This document shows, in pieces, positions 38,564 through 49,873 of a stretch of DNA of 64,000 nt. Both the position numbers and the translations under genes were made by a program. Below the pieces are notes generated by a model, which saw only the letters and a program-made list of their open reading frames with translations, was not told the DNA's origin and searched no databases. This DNA is from Bacteroidales bacterium (GTDB taxonomy: Bacteria > Bacteroidota > Bacteroidia > Bacteroidales > UBA932), in assembly GCA_015060445.1 (NCBI GenBank), contig SUYL01000002.1:62001-126000 (forward strand), given 5' to 3'. Every line of letters starts with the position of its first letter. Positions within the stretch are counted from its first letter, which is position 1.

Positions 38564-39760
38564 TTAAAAAATTTTTTTCACCGGCAGGTAAGATATAAGA
38601 AATCCTATTAGGGAAACCCCAATGAAGGTGATTGCAATATCCTGAACCTGTATATCCACTGGGTATGCTGTAATCATGAAACTGCCTGGGAGAGAGATTA
38701 TTCCAAACTGTTTTTGGATAATGGCAGCAACTGTTCCTGCAATAGTTCCCAATGTGCAGCCTGTTATGGAGATGAGGGTCCCGTGCAAGTGGAATATCCT
38801 GCTTATCATCCCTTTTGTTGCCCCCATTCCCAGTAATGTTGCCATATCTTCCCTCTTGTCAGTTACAAGCATGCTCAGACAACTGAAAATGTTTATAGAT
38901 ATAATCCCTATTACAAAGAAAAGGATAAGGTAAACGGCAAATTTCTCTGCCTTCATCATTTTGTACAGGGTAGCATTCTGCTGCTGTTTGTCCTTTACAA
39001 TGCCGGTTGGAAGAATTTCCGAGAGTTTTTTTCCAACCTCCTTTACATTGCTTTCGGGGTGCAGGTATATTTCTACTCCGGAATATTCATTTTCGTCCCC
39101 ACCAAGCAATTTTCTGGCAGTACCGGCATCTGTGTATAATGCTTTTGGAATATCGTTTCCGTTACTTCTGAGAATTGCAGAAGGGAAGAGCCTTTCCATG
39201 TTTATTGAGGCAAGAGGATCTGTTATGGAGAATTCCCCCTCCTTTTTTGGAAAGAATGTTTCCAGGGGAGTTACAAACCTCACTCTGGCTCCCAGTTCCC
39301 TTGCAAGGTCTTCCCCTATGACGGCCTGCTTTATTTCCCCCTTGTGGAGTGTGGGTTTTCCCTCAATCAGATTCTCTGCCATGGCGTTCCACTTGAAATA
39401 CAGTGAATCTATACCTACAACTGTTGCTATGGCCTCATTCTTGCCATATTTGACATATACGTTATCTGAAATTATGGGACATGAATATGCCACCCCCTCA
39501 ATGAGTGATATCTTATCAAGAATTTGTGGCGGAACTTCCAGAGTCTTCCCTTTGGATGGGGATATTGTAAAATCGGCTTTGCAACTCTCATAGATTTCTC
39601 TAATTGAGTTGTCAAAGCCGTTATATACAGAAAGAATAAGTATAAGGGCCATGCTCCCTATTGCTATACCTGCAGCACTGACAATTGAAATAATGTTTAT
39701 TACATTATGCCTTTTTTTTGCAAACAGATATCTGAGGGCAATATGGAACTCTGTCCTCAT
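38564..39760 (-). CDS. ABC transporter permease, FtsX/LolC-E-like
   Basis: N-terminal ALRYLFAKKRHNVINIISIVSAAGIAIGSMALILILSVYNGF; C-terminal FtsX domain. Confidence 0.9.
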   Translation of the reverse strand: MRTEFHIALRYLFAKKRHNVINIISIVSAAGIAIGSMALILILSVYNGFDNSIREIYESCKADFTISPSKGKTLEVPPQILDKISLIEGVAYSCPIISDNVYVKYGKNEAIATVVGIDSLYFKWNAMAENLIEGKPTLHKGEIKQAVIGEDLARELGARVRFVTPLETFFPKKEGEFSITDPLASINMERLFPSAILRSNGNDIPKALYTDAGTARKLLGGDENEYSGVEIYLHPESNVKEVGKKLSEILPTGIVKDKQQQNATLYKMMKAEKFAVYLILFFVIGIISINIFSCLSMLVTDKREDMATLLGMGATKGMISRIFHLHGTLISITGCTLGTIAGTVAAIIQKQFGIISLPGSFMITAYPVDIQVQDIAITFIGVSLIGFLISYLPVKKIF

Positions 39761-39762
39761 CC

Positions 39763-40107
39763 TTATTTCTTTAGCAGTTCATCTATATGTTCTACATAAT
39801 CCAGGGTATTGTCTCTGTAGAAAGCAATTTCAGGAACAATCCTGAACTGTTTTGCAACCAGTCTGCCCAATTCTCCCCTTATCTGTTTTACGGAATTCTG
39901 CAGAATTTCCATGGCCTGATCTCCCTTTGCAGATGGGAAGATGCTCACATAAACCTTTGCAAAGGAGAGATCGGGGCTTACCCTTACTTCGCTAACGGTT
40001 ACCATTGCTCCCCCAAAAACAGCCATACCCTTGCTGCGTATAATCTCTGCAAGGTCTTTCTGCAACTGTTTCCCTATTTTCTGTTGTCTTGTGCTCTCTC
40101 CTTCCAT
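39763..40107 (-). CDS. rbfA: 30S ribosome-binding factor RbfA
   Basis: TRQQKIGKQLQKDLAEIIRSKG, VSEVRVSPDLSFAKVYVSIFP. Confidence 0.95.
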   Translation of the reverse strand: MEGESTRQQKIGKQLQKDLAEIIRSKGMAVFGGAMVTVSEVRVSPDLSFAKVYVSIFPSAKGDQAMEILQNSVKQIRGELGRLVAKQFRIVPEIAFYRDNTLDYVEHIDELLKK

Positions 40108-40117
40108 AATCAGATTA

Positions 40118-41407
40118 TTAGTTGAACTTTAAGATGAAGTAATTCTTTTTACCTTTCTGAACCAGAATATATTTGCCGTTTATCAATTGATCTTCTGCTA
40201 AAACACCGTTTACGTCTGTAAATTTCTCTTTGTTTATGCTCAGACCGTTTGCCTGGATCATTTTGCGGCATTCACCCTTTGAGGGGAATATATTTGATTC
40301 AACTGCAAGCATGTCAATAATGTTGCTGCCAAGTTTATCCTTTGATACCTCGTATTGTGGCACTCCGTCAAAAACAGAAAGGAAAGTCTGCTCATCAAGT
40401 TTCTTCAATGCTTCCTGGGTAGAGTTGCCGAACAGCATGTTTGAAGCCTCAACCGCTTTGTTGTACTCCTCCTCTCCGTGAACCATAATTGTAATCTCTT
40501 TTGCAAGGAGTTTCTGGAGACCTCTCATATGGGGAGCCTCTTTGTGTTCTGCTATTGCAGTCTCTATGGTTTGGCGGTCGAGCATTGTAAAGATCTTTAT
40601 ATATTTCTCGGCATCCTCATCTCCTACATTCATCCAGAACTGGTAGAATGTATATGGAGAGGTATATTCAGGGTTCAGCCATATATTGCCTTTCTCTGTT
40701 TTGCCAAATTTTCCACCGTCTGCTTTTGTGATGAGTGGACATGTAAGGGCAAACGCTTCGTTTCCTGTCTTTCTGCGGATAAGTTCGGTACCTGTGGTTA
40801 TATTTCCCCACTGGTCGCTTCCACCCATCTGGAGTTTGCAGTTCATGTGCTCATTCAGATAAAGGAAATCGTAACCCTGTACCAACTGGTATGAGAATTC
40901 GGTAAATGACATTCCCTCTCTTGCCTCTCCGCTCAAACGTTTCTTTACAGAGTCCTTGCTCATCATATAGTTGACAGTAATGTGCTTTCCAATATCGCGG
41001 ATGAATGAAAGGAATGAGAAATCCTTCATCCACTCGTAGTTGTTCACGAGCACTGCAGCATTCTCTTTATCTGATTCAAAATCCAGGAATTTTGAAAGCT
41101 GTTTCTTTATTGCAACTATATTGTGGTTGAGAGTCTCCTCGTCCAAAAGGTTTCTCTCTGCACTTTTCATGGAAGGGTCGCCAATCATTCCGGTTGCACC
41201 ACCAATAAGGGCATAAGGTTTGTGGCCGCAGTTCTGGAAATGTTTCAGCATCATAATGCTCACAAGGTGTCCTATATGCAGTGAATCTGCAGTAGGATCT
41301 ATACCTACATAGGCGGCGGTACACTCTTTCATCAACTGCTCCTCTGTACCTGGCATCATTGTATGGATCATTCCCCTCCAGGTAAGTTCTTCAACAAAAT
41401 TCTTCAT
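40118..41407 (-). CDS. tyrS: Tyrosyl-tRNA synthetase
   Basis: [18 protein letters not shown] (HIGH), [12 protein letters not shown] (KMSKS-like), C-terminal S4 domain. Confidence 0.97.
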   Translation of the reverse strand: MKNFVEELTWRGMIHTMMPGTEEQLMKECTAAYVGIDPTADSLHIGHLVSIMMLKHFQNCGHKPYALIGGATGMIGDPSMKSAERNLLDEETLNHNIVAIKKQLSKFLDFESDKENAAVLVNNYEWMKDFSFLSFIRDIGKHITVNYMMSKDSVKKRLSGEAREGMSFTEFSYQLVQGYDFLYLNEHMNCKLQMGGSDQWGNITTGTELIRRKTGNEAFALTCPLITKADGGKFGKTEKGNIWLNPEYTSPYTFYQFWMNVGDEDAEKYIKIFTMLDRQTIETAIAEHKEAPHMRGLQKLLAKEITIMVHGEEEYNKAVEASNMLFGNSTQEALKKLDEQTFLSVFDGVPQYEVSKDKLGSNIIDMLAVESNIFPSKGECRKMIQANGLSINKEKFTDVNGVLAEDQLINGKYILVQKGKKNYFILKFN

Positions 41408-41492
41408 TGTATTTATATTTTACGTTTAATAATCATTTATGGCCATGTGCTTGTGGCAAGCACAATGTATGCAAACTACAAAGGTAATATTT

Positions 41493-42065
41493 TTACTTGA
41501 AAAGGTTGTATTTCTTTCCTTTGTTATATAGAGTTTGCCGTGTAATCCCCAATAGACCTGCCGCAAGTGTCACATTCCCGTTGCATTTTTCAAGGGCCAT
41601 CTCCATCATCTTCCTCTCCATCTGCTCCAGGGTTTGCAATTCCCTCTCCATAGTATCTTTTTTGTTGAGTTCCAGAGAGAGTTTTCTCATCCGGAATGCA
41701 TTCTTTAAAGTGACAATAAATTTTTCATTGTTCCAGGGTTTGGGCACAAAGTCAAATGCCCCTGCATTTACCGCCTCCATACCAAAACTGTTCTGAGAAA
41801 AATTTGTAAGGACTATTATCTGTATCTCCTTTCCCGCGGAGGATATTTCCCTTATAAAATCAAGGTGCTCCTTCTGCTGGGAAACTGTATTTATTCCGGT
41901 GTCAAGTACAATGATGTCAACCTCCTTATCCTGTAGAATCTGCATGATCCTCTCCTTGTCAGACTCTGTAATTACCTCTTCAAATTCTTTTTGGACAAGA
42001 ATGGAGAGGGCTGAGAGATATCCCTTGTTTTTCTCCGATATGAGGACAATCCCTTTATTTTTCAT
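41493..42065 (-). CDS. Response regulator: receiver plus Fis-type HTH, no AAA+ domain (RegA/ActR-like)
   Basis: DIIVLDTG receiver, Lys in VPKPWNNEKF, C-terminal MEMALEKCNGNVTLAAGLLGITRQTLYNKGKKYNL. Confidence 0.88.
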   Translation of the reverse strand: MKNKGIVLISEKNKGYLSALSILVQKEFEEVITESDKERIMQILQDKEVDIIVLDTGINTVSQQKEHLDFIREISSAGKEIQIIVLTNFSQNSFGMEAVNAGAFDFVPKPWNNEKFIVTLKNAFRMRKLSLELNKKDTMERELQTLEQMERKMMEMALEKCNGNVTLAAGLLGITRQTLYNKGKKYNLFK

Positions 42066-42111
42066 AGTTTTTGCCTTTGTAAAAGATTGGTATTCTATAA
42101 TTTGCTGCAAA

Positions 42112-42128
42112 TGTAAAAATATTTTACA
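42112..42128. promoter_or_regulatory. Inverted repeat TGTAAA-N5-TTTACA, site 1
   Basis: tgtaaaaatattttaca. Confidence 0.6.
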
Positions 42129-42142
42129 AATAAACAAAATTG

Positions 42143-42159
42143 TGTAAAAAAAATTTACA
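42143..42159. promoter_or_regulatory. Inverted repeat TGTAAA-N5-TTTACA, site 2
   Basis: tgtaaaaaaaatttaca, 31 bp from site 1. Confidence 0.6.
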
Positions 42160-42278
42160 TAGCATTTTTTAAGCCCTCTTTCCGTAAAAAGAAGGGCCAG
42201 GAAATTTGCCGGTGTGGCTGTGTTGTGAATAATTGTTATATTTACTGCATGAAAAGGAATCTTATAAAAAATACTTAT

Positions 42279-43643
42279 ATGAAAACAAGACTTACCAGAT
42301 TTTTAGCCGTTGCGTTATTGCTCTTTTTTGTTGTACCGGCTTTTGCACAACTGCCCCAGAAATTGGCCGGGTTCACCAATATCAGCGGGATACAGGAACT
42401 GAAAATTTCAGACAGGATGGAGAATCCTTTCAAAGAGAAATATGTAATGTTTTTTGAGCAGCCCATTGACCATAGCAATCCGGCGAAAGGGACTTTCAAA
42501 CAGAGGGTGATTGTAGCGGTTGCAGATTATGATGCCCCTACAGTTATCATTACAGAAGGGTACGGCGCAGCATACGGTCTCAACCCAAGATACAGGGAGG
42601 AGGTCTCAAAACTGTTCAATACAAACATGGTGCTTGTAGAGCACAGATATTTCCTGGAATCTGTCCCTTTTATGCAGGATGATTCAACAATTACCCCGGA
42701 GACTCTGGACTGGAGTTATATGACTGCAGTGAACGAGGCAGCAGACCTTCATAATGTGAACCAGACGCTCAGAAAAGTGTTTAATGGTAAATGGATTGCT
42801 ACAGGTATAAGCAAGGGCGGGCAGACTGCAATGTTCTATACAGCATATTATCCGGAGGATCTGGATGTTTCGGTTCCGTATGTGGGGCCTGTATGTAAAG
42901 GTGTTGAGGATGGGCGCCATGAGCCTTTCCTTGCGGAGTATGCAGGTACTCCACAGGATAGGGAGATATTGAGAAATTTCCAGATTGAGTTCCTTAAGAG
43001 GAGACCAACAATAAAGCCTATGTTTGAGAAACTGTCGCAGCAGCAGAAACTCACCTACAAGATAGATATGGATGCAGTATATGACTATTGCGTACTGGAG
43101 TTCCCGTTTGCATTCTGGCAGTGGGGTATGAAAACCTCAACAGTGCCCGATCCAAAGAGCGCCACAGATGAGCAGATGTTCAATTTCCTTGTAAGGGTGA
43201 GCGGTCCGGATTATTTTGCGGAGGGGGGAGATTCTGCTCCGTTCTTTGTGCAGGCAGCAAAAGAGTTGGGCTACTACGGATATGATACCAGGCCTTTCAA
43301 GGGGCTTCTTACAATAAAGGATGCAGAGGGGTATCTGAACAAATTGTTCGTGCCGCAGAGCCAGACATTCAAGTTTGACAAATACCTTTATAAGAAACTG
43401 GTTAAGTTCCTTGCAACTACAGATTCAAAGATGATGTTCATCTATGGCCAGTTTGACCCTTGGAGTGCAGTTATGCCTGTTGCCCCTGTGAAAAATGAGC
43501 AGTTGAAGAAAAAAGGAAAAGGGAGGCAGACCATGAAACTTTATGTTGAACCGGGTGGAAGCCACAGGGCAAGGATTTCAACCCTCCCGGAGGAGATGAA
43601 ACAGGAGGCCATTGCCACACTTAAAGAGTGGTTGGAGTTATAA
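42279..43643 (+). CDS. Secreted serine peptidase (S28/PS-10 S37-like)
   Basis: Signal peptide; FFEQPIDHSNPAKGTFKQRV; nucleophile elbow GISKGGQTA; PGGSHRARISTLP. Confidence 0.85.
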   Translation: MKTRLTRFLAVALLLFFVVPAFAQLPQKLAGFTNISGIQELKISDRMENPFKEKYVMFFEQPIDHSNPAKGTFKQRVIVAVADYDAPTVIITEGYGAAYGLNPRYREEVSKLFNTNMVLVEHRYFLESVPFMQDDSTITPETLDWSYMTAVNEAADLHNVNQTLRKVFNGKWIATGISKGGQTAMFYTAYYPEDLDVSVPYVGPVCKGVEDGRHEPFLAEYAGTPQDREILRNFQIEFLKRRPTIKPMFEKLSQQQKLTYKIDMDAVYDYCVLEFPFAFWQWGMKTSTVPDPKSATDEQMFNFLVRVSGPDYFAEGGDSAPFFVQAAKELGYYGYDTRPFKGLLTIKDAEGYLNKLFVPQSQTFKFDKYLYKKLVKFLATTDSKMMFIYGQFDPWSAVMPVAPVKNEQLKKKGKGRQTMKLYVEPGGSHRARISTLPEEMKQEAIATLKEWLEL

Positions 43644-43644
43644 T

Positions 43645-44568
43645 ATGGAATTTAAGGAGATTACTTTACAGGACAAGGATTGGATGCGTCAGTTGCTCGG
43701 CTATTCAGATAACCGGGCAACTGAATTCAATTTTACCGTGCTATTCATCTGGAGGAAAATAATGAACTCCAGGGTGTGCAGGGTGGAGGATTTTTTTGTG
43801 GTGAAGTTCCACCCGCAGGGAGCACCGGATCCAATGTACATTTTCCCGGCAGGAAGGGGTACAGAGCAGCAGCTCAGGCACCTTCTCCAGGAGTGTATGG
43901 CAGATGCGCAGGCAGGAGGTCACCCATTCTGTATGGCATCTGTACAGCAGGAGCAGAAAGAGGTTCTGGAATCCCTTTTTCCCGACAAATTTTCATTTGA
44001 ACCTGTCCGCAACTCATTCGATTATATCTATTCTGCGGAGGACCTTACTTTCTTGCGGGGCAAGAAGTTCCAGAGCAAGAGAAATTTCATTTCCAGATTC
44101 AGGAAGCAGGAGGGGTGGAGTTATGAGACTGTCGGGAAGGAGAACCTGCATGAATGTTTGGAGATGAGTTTGAGGTGGTGTGCAAAATATGGGTGCGGCA
44201 AAGACCCTTCAATGCAGAGTGAGCACTGCTCGGTAAAGAATGCCCTTGACAATTTCCACGAACTGGGGCTGCAGGGCGGACTTCTGCGGCTGAATGGGGA
44301 GGTTGTGGCCTTTACCATTGCCGAGAAGACAAATTCAGATACCCTTCTGGTGCATATAGAGAAGGCTTATGCAGATATAGTTGGGGCATATCCGGCTATA
44401 GCAAATGAATTTCTGAGAAACACAATTGTTACAGATGAGGTTGAGGGGAAACTCTCTGTAACCTACATAAACAGGGAGGATGATGCGGGGGATTTGGGAC
44501 TCAGGGAGGCGAAGATGCAATATCATCCACTCTTTTTGCTTGAAAAATATATGGTTAAAGAAAAATAA
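43645..44568 (+). CDS. DUF2156-like (phosphatidylglycerol lysyltransferase C-terminal) GNAT-fold protein
   Basis: LRGKKFQSKRNFISRFRK; INREDDAGDLGLREAKMQYHPLFLLEKY. Confidence 0.85.
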   Translation: MEFKEITLQDKDWMRQLLGYSDNRATEFNFTVLFIWRKIMNSRVCRVEDFFVVKFHPQGAPDPMYIFPAGRGTEQQLRHLLQECMADAQAGGHPFCMASVQQEQKEVLESLFPDKFSFEPVRNSFDYIYSAEDLTFLRGKKFQSKRNFISRFRKQEGWSYETVGKENLHECLEMSLRWCAKYGCGKDPSMQSEHCSVKNALDNFHELGLQGGLLRLNGEVVAFTIAEKTNSDTLLVHIEKAYADIVGAYPAIANEFLRNTIVTDEVEGKLSVTYINREDDAGDLGLREAKMQYHPLFLLEKYMVKEK

Positions 44569-44569
44569 C

Positions 44570-44577
44570 TATATTTG
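44570..44577 (+). promoter_or_regulatory. -7 box TATATTTG upstream of gldE-like gene
   Basis: TATATTTGCAC. Confidence 0.5.
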
Positions 44578-44603
44578 CACCCTAAACCAATACATTTTAA
44601 AAT

Positions 44604-45641
44604 TTGGAACCTCCCAGTAGCATTACAATAGAACTTCTGGTTCTGTCATTTTCAATACTAGGTCTGATAACCTGTTCGGCCCTTATTTCCGGAAGTGAAG
44701 CGGCATTCTTTTCACTTACTCCGGGGCAGAGGGATGCGCTGAAACAGGAAGGTGATTCCAAAGGCGAGAGGGTGTTGTGGCTCCTTTCAGACCCTGATTA
44801 TCTTTTGGGTACCATACTCCAGGCAAATAATGTGGTAAATATCCTTATTGTACTCCTTTCAACAATGTTGTTGGGACGGCTGTTTGATTTTTCAGGCTAT
44901 CCTGTGCTGGAATTTCTTGTGAGCACCATATTGGTTACATTCTTCCTTCTCCTTTTTGGTGAGGTGCTTCCAAAAATAGTGGCAACCCATTTCCCTGTGC
45001 AGTTTGCAAAGACTATGGCGTTTCCAATCTCCATGCTGTATCCGGTAACAAAACCGTTCAACTACATGATGTCCAAATTCACATCAAAAATATCGGACAG
45101 CCTTGAACCAAGGGGGGAGGTTACCCTTGAGGAGTTGTCGGAGGCTGTGGATATAGCCGCTCCAACTGCGAGCCAGGAGAAGAAGATTCTTAAAGGTATA
45201 GTAAAACTTCCAACTACAAGTGTAGAAAAGATAATGAAGCCGAGGGTGGATGTGGTGGCCATTGATATTGATTCCACCAATGAGGAGGTGATAAGGATTG
45301 CCAATGAGTGCGGATTCTCCCGTCTTCCCGTTTATCAGGAGGATTTGGATGATATAAAAGGGTTCCTCTATATAAAGGATATGCTTCCGTATCTGGTGAG
45401 CAAACCTGGGGAATTCAATTGGAAAGATCATATTAGGGAGGCGTATTATGTTCCCGAGAGCAAAAAGATAAATGATCTTCTGGAGGAGTTCCGTAACAAG
45501 AAGATGCATCTGGCAGTTGTGGTTGATGAGTATGGTGGAACAGACGGCATTGTAACCCTGGAGGATATTCTGGAGGAGATAGTGGGGGAGATTGTTGATG
45601 AGAGCGACTTTGAGGAACTGGATCAGTTGAACAGGAAATAA
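44604..45641 (+). CDS. gldE: GldE-like CNNM/CBS-domain membrane protein
   Basis: CNNM TM domain (GSEAAFFSLTP) and CBS pair IMKPRVDVVAIDID...VVVDEYGGTDGIVTLEDILEEIVGEIVDE; followed by a PPTase gene. Confidence 0.85.
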   Translation: MEPPSSITIELLVLSFSILGLITCSALISGSEAAFFSLTPGQRDALKQEGDSKGERVLWLLSDPDYLLGTILQANNVVNILIVLLSTMLLGRLFDFSGYPVLEFLVSTILVTFFLLLFGEVLPKIVATHFPVQFAKTMAFPISMLYPVTKPFNYMMSKFTSKISDSLEPRGEVTLEELSEAVDIAAPTASQEKKILKGIVKLPTTSVEKIMKPRVDVVAIDIDSTNEEVIRIANECGFSRLPVYQEDLDDIKGFLYIKDMLPYLVSKPGEFNWKDHIREAYYVPESKKINDLLEEFRNKKMHLAVVVDEYGGTDGIVTLEDILEEIVGEIVDESDFEELDQLNRK

Positions 45642-45654
45642 AAGATAATCATAT

Positions 45655-46290
45655 ATGGGTCTGTATTTAAGAAAAGAACTTAAGAATGGCGCAGAGATTT
45701 CCGTTTGGGAAGTCACGGAATCTGAAGAAGAGTTATTGAAAATAATATCTATTCCCAATGAGGAACTGGAGGAACTGTTCATAACAAGGAGCGGTGCAAG
45801 ACGCAGGGAAAAACTTGCAGTGAGGGCTCTGCTCAATACAATCTTTGAGGAGAAGGTTTATCTTGGACATCATGATAATGGTGCCCCTTTTATCCAGAAC
45901 AATCTCACACACATAAGCATAACCCATACAAACAGGTTTGTGGCAATAATCACCCATCCTACAGAGGAGGTAGGTATTGACATTGAGAGCATTGAAAGGG
46001 ATTTTTCTGCAGTGGAGAAAAAGGCTCTCTCTGAGGATGAGATAGATGACCTTCAGGACAAGAACCGTAATCTCCAACTTGCAATCTACTGGTGTGCAAA
46101 GGAGGCGATATACAAGAGAATGAGCCAGCACGGAGTTGATTTTGCAAAGCAGATGGAGGTTGACAAGTTCAATCCAAAGGAAGAGGGTGACATAGAGGCC
46201 ACCTTTATAAACAAAGACGGTTCAGAGGAGGAGTTTGAACTGGAATATGAAGTTTTTGACAATCACGTAATGGTTTGGCTCGTAGGTTAA
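45655..46290 (+). CDS. 4'-phosphopantetheinyl transferase superfamily protein
   Basis: EVGIDIESIERDF and IYWCAKEAIYKRM. Confidence 0.92.
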   Translation: MGLYLRKELKNGAEISVWEVTESEEELLKIISIPNEELEELFITRSGARRREKLAVRALLNTIFEEKVYLGHHDNGAPFIQNNLTHISITHTNRFVAIITHPTEEVGIDIESIERDFSAVEKKALSEDEIDDLQDKNRNLQLAIYWCAKEAIYKRMSQHGVDFAKQMEVDKFNPKEEGDIEATFINKDGSEEEFELEYEVFDNHVMVWLVG

Positions 46291-46292
46291 TT

Positions 46293-48119
46293 ATGAAAAG
46301 GTTTGCTGTATTGCTGTTTTTGCTCTGCACATCACTTTGTGCAATTGCGCAGATAAATGAACTGCCCCGCTCAACTCCTGAGGAGCAGGGTGTCCCTTCA
46401 AAGGCACTTATAGAGTTGTTCGACTCTTTGCATTTTATGCCCGGAACAGACATTCACAGCATGATTGTCATGCGTCATGGCAAGGTGGTAGGAGAGTTCT
46501 ATCCGGCACCATTTGCCCCAGAGTACCAGCATACGCAGTATTCAAGTTCAAAAACCCTTGTTTCACTGGCCGCAGGTATTGCAATAGATGAAAACCTTCT
46601 GCACCTTACTGATAAGGTAGTAACTTTTTTCCCTGAATATCTTCCCGACAGCATCTCTGCCAATCTTGCACAGATGACACTCGAGGATCTCCTCACAATG
46701 AGATCCGGAATCAAGCCTGATTGGGGAATGCGCAGCAGGGGTACAGAGTGGATAAGGACATTTTTGTCTAAAGAGGTTAAGAATGTGCCGGGAGAAGTGT
46801 TTGCATACGATTCCATGGTTACATATATGATTTCTGCCATAGTGCAGAAAGTTACAGGCAAAACCGTTTTGGAATACCTGAAGGAGAAACTTTTTGCCCC
46901 AATGAACATACGCAAGGTGAACTGGGAGATAAGCCCTGAGGGGGTAAATACAGGTGGTTGGGGCCTGCATATTCAAAGTGAGTCTTTGGCAAAAGTGGGC
47001 CAGATGTGGCTTGATGGAGGTGTATGGGATGGCAAACAGCTTGTTTCAAAGGAGTGGATTGCCCAGATGAGTTCAAAACATGCAAATGGCGGGGACTACG
47101 GTTATGGTTATCAGGTATGGATGTGCAAATATCCAGGTGCAGTGAGGGCAGATGGAGCCCTTGGCCAGTATGTGATTGTAGTACCTGAGAAAGATGTGGT
47201 AATTGTCCTTACTGAGGCTTCATTTACAAATGGAAAACCTCAGAGAGGCCTTATTTGGGACAAATTCCTTCCACAATTGTCGGACTCACCGCTCCAGGCA
47301 GGAAAAGACTATGGGATTTTAAAGAAAAAACAGGCTTCATACAGTCTTGAACTTCCTGAGGGAAAAGGGAATTCCCCTATAATGAAGGAAATTGCAGAGA
47401 AGAGGATTTATGTGGGAAAGAATAAATACGGATGGAAAGAGGTGGTTTTCAGAATGAAGGGGGAGCAGTTCATTATGGATATATTGAAGACTGACAGCCT
47501 TTCATATTCCCAACCTGCAGGTTATAGGAGTTGGGCTACAGATACCATTGCCGGTTTTCCTCCTTATTCAATTAATCCTATAGGATGGGAGAAAGGATTG
47601 GAAGGTCCATTTTATGGCGCTGCAAGTTATGCGTGGGATAAGGATACGCTCAAAATGAAGATGCACTATGTAAACTGGGTGACATCACTTGATATGAAAT
47701 GGGTGTTCGACGGAGATAAGGCAATTCTCCATATTTCCAATAATTATACAAAAAACAAGGTTGAGACAATAGAGTGTACTATTGGAGAAGATGTAGCCGT
47801 GTTATTTGCCCATGTTCAGCAGAAACCTACTTTTGGAGGGAAACCTGCCGGTAATTTTGCCAAATGGGTGTATCAGAGAATAAAATATCCCCAGTCTGCA
47901 TCCAAGAGCCGCATTGAGGGGAAAGTTTTTGTCCAGTTTGTAATTGAGCCGGACGGGAAGGTTTCGAAGGTAAGGATTGTCAAAGGAGTTGAACCGTCTT
48001 TGGACCAGGAGGCTCTCAGGGTTATAAGAAGTTCCCCTAAGTGGGAGCCGGGTATTCAGGACGGCAAACCGGTAAGGGTAAGGTATACTTTCCCTATAGA
48101 ATTCAGGCTTAGCCGATAA
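46293..48119 (+). CDS. Serine hydrolase (beta-lactamase fold) fused to a C-terminal TonB-like domain
   Basis: SSKT (SxxK) and YDSMVTYM region; C-terminal GKVFVQFVIEPDGKVSKVRIVKGVEPSLDQEALRVIRSSPKWEPGIQDGKPVRVRYTFPIEFRL. Confidence 0.93.
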   Translation: MKRFAVLLFLLCTSLCAIAQINELPRSTPEEQGVPSKALIELFDSLHFMPGTDIHSMIVMRHGKVVGEFYPAPFAPEYQHTQYSSSKTLVSLAAGIAIDENLLHLTDKVVTFFPEYLPDSISANLAQMTLEDLLTMRSGIKPDWGMRSRGTEWIRTFLSKEVKNVPGEVFAYDSMVTYMISAIVQKVTGKTVLEYLKEKLFAPMNIRKVNWEISPEGVNTGGWGLHIQSESLAKVGQMWLDGGVWDGKQLVSKEWIAQMSSKHANGGDYGYGYQVWMCKYPGAVRADGALGQYVIVVPEKDVVIVLTEASFTNGKPQRGLIWDKFLPQLSDSPLQAGKDYGILKKKQASYSLELPEGKGNSPIMKEIAEKRIYVGKNKYGWKEVVFRMKGEQFIMDILKTDSLSYSQPAGYRSWATDTIAGFPPYSINPIGWEKGLEGPFYGAASYAWDKDTLKMKMHYVNWVTSLDMKWVFDGDKAILHISNNYTKNKVETIECTIGEDVAVLFAHVQQKPTFGGKPAGNFAKWVYQRIKYPQSASKSRIEGKVFVQFVIEPDGKVSKVRIVKGVEPSLDQEALRVIRSSPKWEPGIQDGKPVRVRYTFPIEFRLSR

Positions 48120-48140
48120 CTGTATATCAGTTACAGTTAT

Positions 48141-48180
48141 AACAAATAAGGTGTGTCAGATCTGACACACCTTATTTGTT
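48141..48180. terminator. Perfect 40-bp palindrome between convergent genes (bidirectional terminator candidate)
   Basis: aacaaataaggtgtgtcaga|tctgacacaccttatttgtt is its own reverse complement. Confidence 0.9.
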
Positions 48181-48208
48181 TGTATCAATTTCCGTGAAGG
48201 GCACATTC

Positions 48209-49858
<1,650 letters not shown>

Positions 49859-49873
49859 TTAACAGTCAAAAAA

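Noticed and set aside
38564-41407. tyrS-rbfA-permease cluster as a novel system
   Set aside because: Ordinary housekeeping neighbourhood with tight spacing
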